Source: Molanna angustata (Eukaryota; Arthropoda; Insecta; Trichoptera; Molannidae). From it: a stretch of 64,000 bases of DNA. Of this stretch, positions 1 to 10,373 are shown one piece after another. The notes under the pieces were generated by a model that worked only from the letters and a program-made list of their open reading frames with translations, was not told the DNA's origin and did no database searches. The stretch is taken from NCBI GenBank assembly GCA_963576475.1, contig OY754972.1, forward strand, positions 9,879,062 to 9,943,061. Direction: 5' to 3'. Position numbers and translations under genes: made by a program. Numbering within the stretch: position 1 is the first letter of the stretch; each line of letters starts with the position of its first letter.

Positions 1-3000
1 CAAATTGTTGGGGCTCCGCGAAATCTGTATTATTATTGTACGTAACGTAATGTAGGATGTAATTTTAATTATTAAAAAAAACACGTAGAAATAAAAATTA
101 TTGAAATATCGTAGTTATATTCCAAAACGAACAAACTCGAAACTTGGGTCCTGCTTTGCACGGCCTACCTCGCAAACAAGTGAGTTTATTTTGGAAAAAT
201 TATGTGTGATTCTTGGATTTTTTATTATTATTATCATTATTAATTATTATTATTAAATGAGTAATTTTACTTGTGTAAGGTTAGTTTCCATGGGCTACGT
301 GGCGTTGGAATAAAATGAAATTCAAAAGATTTAATAAATAAAAAAACAACATATTCCATTCATCACAAGATACACTCAAAAATTTAAATCAATTTAAATC
401 AGAATTTTTGTTAGTAAAATCTTAATTCTTGATTGCATAGCTTTCACGTTATACCTTACCAATATTTTTTCTATTGAATTACGATAATCTTATTTGTGTT
501 TACTTAAAAAATAAACTAACGTCCACTTATATAAATCATAATAATCGCCGATAAATTTAAATTTGAATTTATTTTTTCTTCCAAAGCCTCTGTACGCCCG
601 CTGCAGTAAAATAGCAAGGTGTTGCCATCGCAGCATTATCAGACATACCTTCGACTTTTTTATGGGAATCAAGAAAAATAATGTGTACCTACAAAAATGA
701 TTGAATTTGAAAACAATATGAAAAAGGAACATGACAGCAAAAGCTTGAGAAATACAGTAATTCAATCATAATTCAGTTCAAAATTGTAATATCTCTTTTT
801 TTATATATTTTTGCATTTCACACAATTCATACTTCGATTGAAAGTACTAATATTATGAAAATATTTCTTTATTTATGTCGCAAATTAGATTCAGATATTT
901 TTTCGATGAACTGAGATTAAATATGGCGGCATACATAGTGTTCTTGATTCTGCTAAAATTGTCTCTATTACAAAATTATCGCATCGCATATATACCTTTA
1001 AGTAGTGAGTATATGTGTGTGAAGATATTATTTTTTACTTATTTAAAGAAAACCAAATAACAGAAGAATATGTTGATTTTTACAATATTAAAAAAATAGT
1101 GCGGAATATTCCTATTTACAATTATTATTATTGATTACTACAACATTTTTTCATTGAGTTTGATGCTTTATAAAAATGAATTTTACGTAGTTAAATAGCC
1201 AATTATAGGATATATTATTATATAATTGAGTGTTTCAAAGTATGTTTCATATTGATTATTTTCATATACAAGTAATTTAACTGCAATGTTGAAAAATCGC
1301 ATGAAAAGAGAAAACATGAAATCATAATTTCGTCATTATAAATATGAATAAAAAAATCACAGAAACAAAAAGCATTTTTTTTTAAATCAACACGTTTTAT
1401 TTTCAATCTTTCTTATCAGGATGATACTAACAACGTATACGTCATATATTTTTATAATACGGAGTAATTATTTAATATTTCGCGTTTTCTCTTGATTCGT
1501 GATTTTTTTTTTCAAATGAAACGTTAATATGTTTGGTTCTATAGTATGTTGACACCATAAAACCACGCCGTAGATATTTTTTGCTATGAAAATGACATTT
1601 TATTGAAACGCGCGTGTAAAACAGATCTTTTTTTTTAAATGTGATACCCTGCAAAATAAATAAGAATAAAATCATTATATGACTTTAAAAAATTCTTGAT
1701 CAAGTAACGCACTTTAATTTACGCCAAGGACAGCCTTTAGAGATGTCCATAATTTATTTTGAGTCAAGTTACAAAAATCAGATTTAGATGGTCTGTTTCA
1801 CACGCGTTTTCGACTACGGCGAGGCGTAATCCTAGGCGCTGCATACTCTCTTCCGGAGCTAACTACACGCATATTTTTCTGTTTTGATTTTTTTATATAT
1901 TTGTTGTTGTTCAACGTGTTCTATGTTGCCATACTATTTATATTATTGTCAAAGGAAAATAAAATAATAATGAACACAGTGGTGTATTTACGTATTGATA
2001 TAATACTATTATTTTTGCGCTGTGGTTGAGGCTGACCCGTCATCAGACGGACTGGCGAGGTCATGTGAATGACCACTAATGGTTCCTATGTAAATTTCAT
2101 ATCTCTAAAAAAAACTCTGTGTTTGGGCAATTTTCTATGAAGTTTCAATCACCAAGATTATAAAAAAATATATATATGATACAATTATATTATTATATAT
2201 TAATTAGCCAGACTGTTTTAAATCGATGAATCAGTTGTTAAAAATATTTTCTTAATAATTCGTGTTTTTAGTAAAGACCGCTTAATTAGTGTTTACGCTA
2301 GGGGGACGAAAGCTGTACCATAAATACTGTGTAAAAGAAACATTAGAAAATTAATTATATTTCATTTTAAGTTACGACAATGTCGAACTAAATCATTATT
2401 TGCTATGCATAAAAGTTATAATTGCAATATAATATTTTTAAATGGTTTAATTCAAATTGAGAATTTATTTGTATAATTTAAATAGGTTATTTGCATTGAA
2501 TGTTTAATTTGATAAAAAATAATAATTTGACTATTTTTTTAAGTCATTTGTATATTTTTTAATTTACTAAAACCCATCATTAAATACTGATTTTATTATT
2601 GTATTATATTAAAATGATTAATTATTTTGTTGTAAGTTTAAAAAAATATAATTTTAATTATTTATATTAATTTCCAGTATATAATGTATATTTATAATAT
2701 TTTAAAATCAAAATAAGCCATAATTATCGACTGATTTAGTTTATTTTTAAGTTATTAATTCATGTTTGTTGAGCATTATTTTGAGACGAGTTGTTAGCGT
2801 ACGTTTTTTTATTTTTATTGAATCTCTAATCATATTATAATTTAATTAAAATTTTATCGTAAATTTGCGATTAATATTTTTTTATAGTTCAATTCGTACC
2901 TATAAAAATACAAATAATGTAAAGCAATATAGATTTTTTTAAGGTTTTAAAGTTGTATTATATAAATTTATTTTCGATTAAATTTGTTGACTTAATTCAT

Positions 3001-3380
3001 TATTATTGTGATAAAGTGTTTGAAATTCTTTAGTGTATTTAGTACGAAAGTGAAAGGCAGTGGTGGCCAAGTCAAAATTATTTAATATTTTATTTTCGAT
3101 AAAATTAAATGCAGTAATTACGTCCCTCTTGGTGTTATCGGTTTGGCAAAATATACCATCACTATGCATCTCACTTTCAATGAAATAATAAAGCTGTTGA
3201 AAGGTGATGATATTAAATACAATACTTCTACAACATTGTCAAGTGTAAATGGTGAATAAACTCAATGCTAGTTTATCAGAAAGTGAAGTTGTTTCATTAT
3301 CCCATCTTGTTTCCTTCTATCTCTGTAAATCAAAGAAAAAAATCAAAACATATTAAATATATTTCAAGTAATATAAGTTT
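1..3380. other. AT-rich DNA without recognisable gene or repeat
   Basis: The short open frames here have low-complexity translations and no domain that I recognise. Around 1800-1860 there is a brief GC-richer patch, and poly-A/T runs are common. I see no splice-supported exon, RNA gene or terminal repeat. Confidence 0.6.
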
Positions 3381-3494
3381 TAGGTACTTGGATATATTGC
3401 CTCACTAGGCAAAAACCTGTTCCGAGACAATACCTATTCGAATGAGTAACTGTGCAAGTATTTAGTCCTTGTGCTAACTACAAAGATGAAAATA

Positions 3495-3725
3495 TGCCGA
3501 CCGTCGTGGTACTGTTGGCTTCTGTGAGGGCGTTCTGGGTTCGATCCCCAGCAGAGGCGAATTTTTTTTGTCTCGTAAATATTACTTCTCTGGGATGGAA
3601 ATACTGTTTGGTTTTCCATCCCAGAGAAATTCCCAGAGAAAATTTGGTTTGAAAAATTCCATACGGCAATAAACTTGCCACTTGCGCAGGGTACAGGGAA
3701 GTGTTTGATTTTTATTTATTTATTT
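3495..3725 (+). mobile_element. tRNA-headed SINE (family B), copy with internal hairpin
   Basis: The head carries a Pol III B-box-like GGTTCGATCCC at about 3538-3548. The body ends with the family 3' sequence (TACGGCAATAAACTTGCCAC, then AGGGAAGTGTTT and an ATTT-rich tail). It aligns by eye to the better copy at 52688-52918. Unlike that copy, it contains a 15-bp inverted repeat (3587-3601 against 3613-3627) followed by extra CCCAGAGAAA sequence. The tail runs directly into a 91-bp tandem repeat. It is a degraded retroposon and not a tRNA gene. Confidence 0.7.
3587..3627. repeat. Perfect 15-bp inverted repeat inside the SINE
   Basis: TCTCTGGGATGGAAA at 3587-3601 is followed after 11 bases by its exact reverse complement at 3613-3627. 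The related SINE at 52.7 kb has only the left arm, so the right arm was gained in this copy. Confidence 0.8.
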
Positions 3726-3964
3726 AAAATTCCCTCACACTCGGGACTAAGACCAGAAACACACGGACTGATTATAGCAGTCCGTGTGGAAGTGTTTAAT
3801 TTTTATTTATTTATTTAAAATTCCCTCACACTCGGGACTAAGACCAGAAACACACGGACTGATTGTAGCAGTCCGTGTGGAAGTGTTTAATTTTTATTTA
3901 TTTATTTAAAATTCCCTCACACTCGGGACTAAGACCAGAAACACACGGACTGATTGTAGCAGTC
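3699..3964 (+). repeat. 91-bp tandem repeat, three copies, each with a hairpin
   Basis: Units start at 3699, 3790 and 3881, exactly 91 bp apart. Each unit starts with the SINE tail (AAGTGTTT plus ATTT repeats) and continues with a segment holding an 11-bp perfect inverted repeat, CACACGGACTG and CAGTCCGTGTG, separated by 7 bases. The third unit loses the right hairpin arm after about 3962. Because the SINE tail is part of the unit, the tandem duplication occurred after the SINE inserted. Confidence 0.85.
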
Positions 3965-4056
3965 GGGATCAAGCTGTCGCAGCAGGGCGCGGCAGTCTGC
4001 AGTTCCAGTACAAAATCCTCGCTTGAAGAAGTCGTGTTGCGGTTGAACCAACTACT

Positions 4057-4187
4057 AAGGGTCGTATTACAGGAGTTATTTAAGAATAATGTTAGCAAAG
4101 GTTGAGGTCCCGTAAGCAGTATTCTCGCAGTTCGGTACCTTACCTTTTTCTTATGTTTTCTCAAATAACTCTTCTAATACAACCCTT
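4057..4187. mobile_element. Short terminal-inverted-repeat element (MITE candidate)
   Basis: AAGGGTCGTATTACAGGAGT at 4057 is mirrored by the sequence ending at 4187 (reverse complement AAGGGTTGTATTAGAAGAGT). The match extends about 30 bp with a few mismatches. The element is 131 bp and has no coding capacity. No target duplication is obvious. TAA/TTA flanks would fit a Harbinger-like source, but this is inference. Confidence 0.5.
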
Positions 4188-4489
4188 AAAGCAGTGTTGT
4201 CGATGGTATAATAGAAAATGCGGTGCCAGTGCTCGAAAAACACGGATATCGCAACGCAAAGGATTGGAATTTTGGATTCAAAGAATAAAAAGTTCACTCA
4301 GTCAGATGTGTATCTTACACATCGAAAATGGGCGCCAATCTTTTTCGAGGAGACGAAGATGCATACATAAAGGCAAGTAAATTAAAAAATACAACAGAAT
4401 TTGTATAAAAACAGAAAACATGGCAGTATAATTTCTGGACTGTTATAATAAAATGGTTTTTTTTTTAAAGTAGATACCTACATATTACA

Positions 4490-5610
4490 CTGTGTGAATA
4501 ACGTGTCAATAGTGTTATTTAGGTGTAACATAATTATCTTATCAAATAACTCAAGATTCCTAGGGTCGCTTTTACCAAAGTAGGTACCTACATCATAATA
4601 TGTGAACAAGCTGTCAACTGCTCTACATGGAATACATTAATAATCTAATTAAATTTGTTGTGAAAAAGCTGTCAACAGTGATATTTAGGTAGGTATATAC
4701 ATACATGTAAAAACTCAAACGGAATACAATAATTATCTGATCGAACTTTTGTGAAAAAGCTGTCAACAGTGATGTGATATTTAGGTATATACATACATGT
4801 AAAAACACAAACACACATGTAATACAATAATTATCTGATCAAACTTTTGTGAAAAAGCTGTCAACAGTGATGTGATATTTAGGTATATACATTCATGTAA
4901 AAACACAAACACACATGGAATACAATAATTATCTGATCAAACTTTTGTGAAAAAGCTGTCAACAGTGATGTGATATTTAGGTATATACATACATGTAAAA
5001 ACACAAACACACATGGAATACAATAATTATCTGATCAAACTTTTGTGAAAAAGCTGTCAACAGTGATGTGATATTTAGGTATATACATACATGTAAAAAC
5101 ACAAACACACATGGAATACAATAATTATCTGATCAAACTTTTGTGAAAAAGCTGTCAACAGTGATGTGATATTTAGGTATATACATACATGGAAACACAC
5201 AAACACACATGGAATACAATAATTTATGATTAAAAGCTGTCAACAGTGATATTTAGGTAGGTATATACATACATGTAAAAACACAAACACACATGGAGTA
5301 CAATAATTATCTGATCAAACTTTTGTGAAAAAGCTGTCAACAGTGATGTGATATTTAGGTATATACATACATGGAAACACTCAAACACACATGGAATGCA
5401 ATAATTATCTGATTGAAAGCTGTCATCAGTGATATTTAGGTATACATGGAAAAACACAAACACACATGGAATACAATAATTATCTGATTGAAAGCTGTCA
5501 TCAGTGATATTTAGGTATATACATACATGGTAAAACACAAACACACATGCAATACAATAATTATCTGATTAAATTACTCGGATTCCTAGAGACGCTTTCA
5601 CCAAAGAACA
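4490..5610 (+). repeat. 98-bp satellite array, about 9-10 units
   Basis: The repeated core is TGAAAAAGCTGTCAACAGTG. It recurs at about 4661, 4752, 4850, 4948, 5046 and 5144, with an exact 98-bp spacing in the homogeneous centre and shorter, diverged units on both sides up to about 5575. Units end in alternating AAACACAAACACACATGGAA. A shared module, GATTCCTAG followed by CGCTTT and ACCAAAG, brackets the array at about 4555-4581 and 5580-5607. Minus-strand open frames across it are only the repeat read in translation. Confidence 0.9.
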
Positions 5611-5876
5611 TCAAATCAAATATCTACTAAGTATTAATTTCAAGTTATTTTAAATCCTTAAGTGGAGCATTCACAGTACAATTCCAAAAGCCGCCATTGT
5701 TTTTAATGACAGTTGACTATTTATTGATAAGTTACTTATATAATGTACCTAATTAAAAATGTTAATGAAATATAAAAAAAATCCCAAAACTACGAGGCAG
5801 TACGCGTTCAAATGTTTTTGTCAAAAGTGTTGATAGTTGGTTTGATCTACATACCTACATAATCTACCTTTTAAGA

Positions 5877-6170
5877 GATGTACTGAAGCCAGGGACCTTG
5901 GATTTAATCTGGATAACAAGCTCTTGTTAAAATCTCATGTTGATTCAATTGTTTATAAAATGCTTGGGTTATTTTGAGAGTTTCTAAGCCATTTAGATCA
6001 GTTGTTTCCTTGAAGGTCCTTTGCAACTCTCCTGTTAAGGGTCATTTGGAGTTTGAATCTGTGGTTTGGAATCCTCACTATTCAACGTATATTGACAGAA
6101 TCGAAAGAAGCCAAAAAAAAGTTTTCTAGACATCTTATTTTTCTCTTTTGTATCAAATTTAGCAATTATG
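5877..6170 (+). pseudogene. Non-LTR retrotransposon ORF2 fragment (post-RT region)
   Basis: Conceptual translation gives RDLGFNLDNKLLLKSH and then, after an in-frame stop and a frameshift near 6016, HLEFESVVWNPHYSTYIDRI. These match the pattern downstream of the reverse-transcriptase core in jockey/CR1-type LINEs (a DLGV..D.KL..H block, then VR.HLEY...VW.P.Y...I.RIE). Stops and the frameshift show a dead copy. No 5' region, tail or target duplication was found, so the limits are only the recognisable part. Confidence 0.65.
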
Positions 6171-6664
6171 CTGAATCAATCCATTACCACAATTAAGTGA
6201 CTCTGGCGAACCGCAGGACTCTATTTGTTTAAGATGGTATATAGTTTTGTGGATTCCGCAGACTTGATGAAATAATTTGCTTTCACTGTCCGAGTGCAAG
6301 CAAATTATTAACTACATAATATTAGGATACACTTATATTCCTAACAACAACACTCAGAATGTTTTGTGTAGGTACCTAATACCGTGATAACACGGTGTAC
6401 AATACACTCGATATCTCTGCGAGCTCTGTCAGTGTTGTCTCCTCCAATATTTCTTAGTACTTTGAATTAATGAGCTTTCTTATTTCAATGTTTTGTATGA
6501 CAAGTAAATATATAATGTATTATTTGAAGTCCTATTGAATAATGCATGGAGTTTTCACATAAGATTGTTAAGTTAAATGAAATTAAGGACCCTTGTTGAA
6601 ATTACGGTTAAAGTTCGCACTACTACTTTTTTACGTAAGGATTACACAAATTAAATAACTAATT

Positions 6665-6853
6665 CTGGGGGGCAAGTTTGGTCCAACTGGCGAAATAAAA
6701 ACCCTCAGGATTACCCATATTATGGAAATAATTATTAAATGGAGTTCTATAATATCTTCAGATGCCGTAGAACACCATGTGATAATTATATCCATGATAT
6801 GGTAATCACGAGGGTTTTGATTTCGCCGGTTGGACCAGACTTGCCCCCCCTGG
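6665..6853. mobile_element. Foldback MITE, copy 1
   Basis: This is an almost complete palindrome. The left end GGGGGGCAAGTTTGGTCC and the following AAAACCCTC..ATTACC are mirrored on the right by GAGGGTTTTGATTTCGCC and GGACCAGACTTGCCCCCC. A second copy lies at 42084-42275. The 82-residue open frame starting at 6739 is the palindrome in translation, not a gene. Confidence 0.8.
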
Positions 6854-6854
6854 T

Positions 6855-7065
6855 TCTACTCTCTCTCTTTCTTTCTCCATCATATTTAGGATTATTTCAT
6901 TGCAGACTCCATCGACTCATGATGCGCATCAATTTTCTGTATAGCCACATCCAGAATGCTTCAATTTTATTCATTGTTTTTTGTTGAGTCCAACCTTCCA
7001 CTCCATACAATAGTATCGGCAACAAGTTGCATTAACAGCCCTCCATCTTGTACTTCAGATTTTTA
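6855..7065 (-). pseudogene. LINE reverse-transcriptase C-terminal fragment
   Basis: The minus-strand translation from about 6998 to 6900 reads GVEGWT, then KIEAFWMWLYRKLMRIMSRW. This resembles the conserved block after the RT fingers/palm of RTE-like LINEs (a G.E.WT motif, then KIEAFEMW.YRR.LRI.W). Upstream minus-strand sequence to about 7065 is probably the same element but has decayed. It abuts the foldback MITE. Assignment to the RTE clade is an inference from motif similarity. Confidence 0.6.
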
Positions 7066-7069
7066 TATT

Positions 7070-7867
7070 CTTGTTATATGTTTTTTATCTTAAATCTTTC
7101 TCCATTTCTGCTTTCAACATTTCTTCCTCGAATCTCGCTACGTTTTTTATGTACATATTTTATCTTGTATTTCTCAATAAGTTCTGTTTGTTCCTGACGT
7201 CTTGTTTATCTTTTGATTTTATTTTTCATCTTTGTTTCGTATTACTCTCATTTATACTGTAATACTGTGTAACCACTCTGTTTTATATTAATGTATTTTT
7301 CTTTGACTTGGCTTTGAGCGTATGTAGAAATAAATAAATATCGTAACGTAGATGCAAAAATAATTTCGAAATAGCATTCCTTCACCACGCCACTGGCCTG
7401 TGTATGGTTTTGGTAAGCTTTATCTCCTTGTTAGTTCTGTTTGGCGAATGATATTAGAAGTGAGGATAGATATAAAACCGCCAGGGACGGAGGGTGGCGG
7501 TTCTTTCAAATCCTCTCTCTGATGAAAAGCAAACAACTCTTTGTGGGAAGCGAAAATCTCCAACCAGACGAGGAATCCCCTCTCCCTCTACGGCAATATC
7601 AACAACATTCAAATTGTCCTCAGACTGAATTGCCTTCAGACTGTATTAAATCCATTTCTACTATTTATTTCGCTCCTGAGAAACATAATGAGTCTCGTTT
7701 CCAGAATGTTTTAATTTATATCAAACCAACTTTAATTTTAGAACAATAACTTGGATTTACAATTTGAAACAAAACAGATGCTTATACTTCAGTCAATGCA
7801 TAATGCACACCCATTACCCATGGGTGAATAAATAGGATAAGTGATAAGCAGGGATTGCAATCCGGTC
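7070..7867. other. No gene recognised
   Basis: T-rich DNA to 7380, then a mixed-composition stretch (7440-7750) with an open frame of 102 codons. I do not recognise its translation. A short KTARDGGWRFFQ-like segment recalls LINE C-termini but is too weak to call. Confidence 0.4.
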
Positions 7868-8297
7868 ATTTTCATATTGATATTGTATGTGTCTCAATAC
7901 ACAAATGTACATTTTCATATTGATATTGCATGTGTCTCAATACACAAATGTACATTTTCATATTGATATTGCATGTGTCTCAATACACAAATGTACATTT
8001 TCATATTGATATTGCATGTGTCTCAATACACAAATGTACATTTTCATATTGATATTGCATGTGTCTCAATACACAAATGTACATTTTCATATTGATATTG
8101 CATGTGTCTCAATACACAAATGTACATTTTCATATTGATATTGCATGTGTCTCAATACACAAATGTACATTTTCATATTGATATTGCATGTGTCTCAATA
8201 CACAAATGTACATTTTCATATTGATATTGCATGTGTCTCAATACACAAATGTACATTTTCATATTGATATTGCATGTGTCTCAATACACAAATGTAC
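7868..8297 (+). repeat. 43-bp satellite, ten nearly identical units
   Basis: Units begin with ATTTTCATATTGATATTG at 7868 and every 43 bp after that (7911, 7954, and so on to 8255), ending at 8297. The only difference I see is in the first unit (TTGTATGT instead of TTGCATGT). There is no unique spacer between units, so this is a tandem array and not a CRISPR-like locus. Its homogeneity implies recent expansion or ongoing homogenisation. Confidence 0.95.
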
Positions 8298-8400
8298 TTT
8301 TTTTCTCTTCACATCTATCTTCCTCAAGGGGTAGGCAGTGAGAACCGAACACCGCATTCTTCTATCTTGACACATAAATCAATTCATCAACATTGATACA
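8298..8400 (-). repeat. Dispersed repeat R4, copy 1
   Basis: Shares the GGGTAGGCAG.GAGAACCGAA block followed by TCTTGACA with 42644-42770 (same orientation) and, inverted, with 50620-50745. It lies directly beside the 43-bp satellite. Full element ends were not resolved. Confidence 0.6.
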
Positions 8401-8543
8401 CTGTTAGTAATGCAATTTTACTTAAAATTTCTCAACAGGTATTAGGTATGTAGAAAATGCATACTATGAGTTTCGTGGCAATGTTTTTGTGTGTATGGTG
8501 TATTTGTGAAATCTTTTGTCCTCTGGGAATCTTATATTTGTTT

Positions 8544-8555
8544 AAGAATCTAATA
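8544..8555 (+). repeat. Target-site duplication, left
   Basis: AAGAATCTAATA occurs here and again at 9039-9050, on either side of the truncated LINE. The 12-bp length fits target-primed reverse transcription. Confidence 0.8.
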
Positions 8556-9038
8556 AGCAACCAAGGCTGCTGTAGTGGCTGGATGCCTGAGAAGTGCTGT
8601 GTGGAGAAATAGGGATATGCTGAGGGAGAGTAAAGTCAGGATCTACAAGACTTGCATAAGACCAATCATGACATACGCCATAGAGACAAGAGCTGACACC
8701 ACCCGTACAAAAAGTCTCCTTAGAACCACGGAGATGAAGACTCTACGGCCCATCGCAGGAGTAACCCTCCGTGATCAAATGAGGAGCTCCGAAATAAGGA
8801 AAATTTGTGATGTTGAGGACGTGGTACGATGGGGTAGAACAAGAAGACGTTTCTGGAGAGACCACGTGGGGAGAGCAAGCTCAGACCGAGTAGTGAGGAT
8901 ATCAGCTGATGAACATCCTACAGGTAGCAGACCTCCAGGAAGACCACCCAAACGATGGAGGGACAGCTGGACGTCCTCCTCCCAGGAACAGGTGCCGAGA
9001 ACTACAGGACATAGTCCTAGCTGAAGAAGAAGAAGAAG
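8556..9038 (+). mobile_element. 5'-truncated RTE-like LINE insertion, lineage alpha
   Basis: This 483-bp insertion is bracketed by a 12-bp target duplication and ends in a (GAA)n tail. Its open frame (8575-9024) covers the C-terminal part of ORF2, after the reverse-transcriptase core: KVRIYKTCIRPIMTYAIETR, an RTTEMKTLR block, WRDHVGRAS and the proline/arginine-rich SRPPGRPPKRWRDSW end. Domain order matches the better copy at 57835-58499, and the shared translation is the same in both, so both inserted recently. It cannot encode an active enzyme because endonuclease and RT domains are missing. Clade assignment (RTE-like) rests on the C-terminal motif and the trinucleotide tail; another APE-type clade is possible. 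Confidence 0.85.
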
Positions 9039-9050
9039 AAGAATCTAATA
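9039..9050 (+). repeat. Target-site duplication, right
   Basis: AAGAATCTAATA, identical to 8544-8555, directly after the (GAA)n tail. Confidence 0.8.
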
Positions 9051-9440
9051 GAAATGTACTTCATAAAAATTCATTTAGTGAAAACTTCCATGAACCAACA
9101 GAGGTTCTTCCGACGGGTCGCCGACTACCATATGCAACCTGGAAATCCCTGAATATACTAAGGACGGGTGTAGGAAGGTGCAAGGTTAAACTGATCAGAT
9201 GGGGAATGCTAGAAGATGACCAGGACATGGCATGCGAATGTGGGGAGACGCAAAACATGTCACACATGCTGAACTGCCCGCTTATGGAAGGAGGTTGCTC
9301 TGAGGTGGATCTGTGGCAAGCGAATGAGAATGCTATTATAGCTGCAAATCACTTGATCTTGGACACAAATAGGTTGATGATCTTGGACACAGAAAGTAAG
9401 TATAGATTGTCAACCTTTCAAGAAGAAAAATGAACACTTA
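9051..9440 (+). pseudogene. LINE ORF2 C-terminal fragment with Cys/His motif
   Basis: The open frame ending at 9433 contains LPYATWKSLNILRTGVGRCK followed by CECGETQNMSHMLNCPLM. This is the W..LNR.RTG.GRC then C.CG...H.L.CP pattern found at the C-terminus of many arthropod LINE ORF2 proteins. The frame appears to extend upstream to 8909, but that part reads through the inserted alpha LINE in the wrong phase and is artificial. The true upstream protein is missing. The element differs from the RTE-like family because its end motif is distinct. Confidence 0.7.
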
Positions 9441-10140
9441 CTATGTGGAGAGTTTAGTGCTGCTACAACCCACTCGTTTAATACGAGATTTTATCTCATT
9501 TATGGAGGGTTATTATGAAATATATCATGGAATTTGGTTTACCTTGTGTATAGTTATTTATATGTACAATGTAATTGATTAAAGGGTAGAGTATATTAGA
9601 AATAAGAAACTTTTAATTAGTTATTATAAATATGTCTAGAAAAAGACACGTTGGCGTGCCTGAATGCCTGAATTGTGATCTCACTCAATATAAGAGTATT
9701 ATAATTAGTTACAAGATACAAAAAAATTATAAGTCGATTGTTTATAAAAGTTTAAATAAATTTAATTTAATATTCATTGACATTGTTACTTCCAAACTGA
9801 GCTTAAATATTAAACTGCGAATTATAAGACATAATTTAACTAGTAATTTATAGAGAAATGGTTTCATAAGACGAGTTATAATAATTCTGAAATGTATGCA
9901 CTTATATGATTATCCGTTTAATCTGAGATTACCAAGTGTAAATAACTTGTACTTAAAAGGTCGAATTATTTACTTGATATATTCGACATTTTCCTATAGT
10001 TATATATAAATGATTTACACAATAGCGGGCGATTATCAAACTCAATGACGTTTAGGCCAGTGGTGAAACCAGATATATTTTCAAAAATTCACAATGTCAA
10101 ATTTTTAAAGAATGAGTATGCCTTTAAAACAAGAACATTG
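9441..10140. other. No gene recognised
   Basis: AT-rich sequence. The 73-codon open frame at 9632-9853 is lysine/isoleucine/asparagine-rich low-complexity translation with no recognisable domain. Confidence 0.5.
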
Positions 10141-10373
10141 TCAGCATTCGGGTCTAAGTTGGTTGGATATCTCACTTCTGAGCTAAAGGTCCCGGGTCCG
10201 ATTCCCAATGGAGACACAGTTATTAATTGTGTTTTCAGTCTGGATCTGTGAGACGATAAATATCGTGTCCCCAGAATGTGGCAACTTGTTATTGGGTGCG
10301 TGTTAAATAAATTTTTGCCATATTACCAACCTGTTAGTTACCTGAGAAGCAATATGAAATAAAATAAAATTAG
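10141..10373 (+). mobile_element. tRNA-headed SINE (family A), degraded copy
   Basis: It aligns by eye to the well-preserved SINE at 32241-32477: AAAGGTCCCGGGTCCGATTC (decayed B box), TCAGTCTGGATCTGTGAGAC, AATGTGGCAACTTGTTATTG, GGTGCGTGTTAAAT and the 3' end TTAGTTACCTGAGAAGCAAT with an AAATAAAAT tail. The A-box region has lost the leading TGGCTC. It is a retroposon fossil. Confidence 0.85.

Noticed and set aside
7868..8297. CRISPR-like direct repeats
   Set aside because: The 43-bp units follow each other without unique spacers, and the context is eukaryotic.
8909..9433. 174-codon fusion frame
   Set aside because: The first part reads through an inserted LINE in the wrong phase. Only the portion after 9051 is meaningful.
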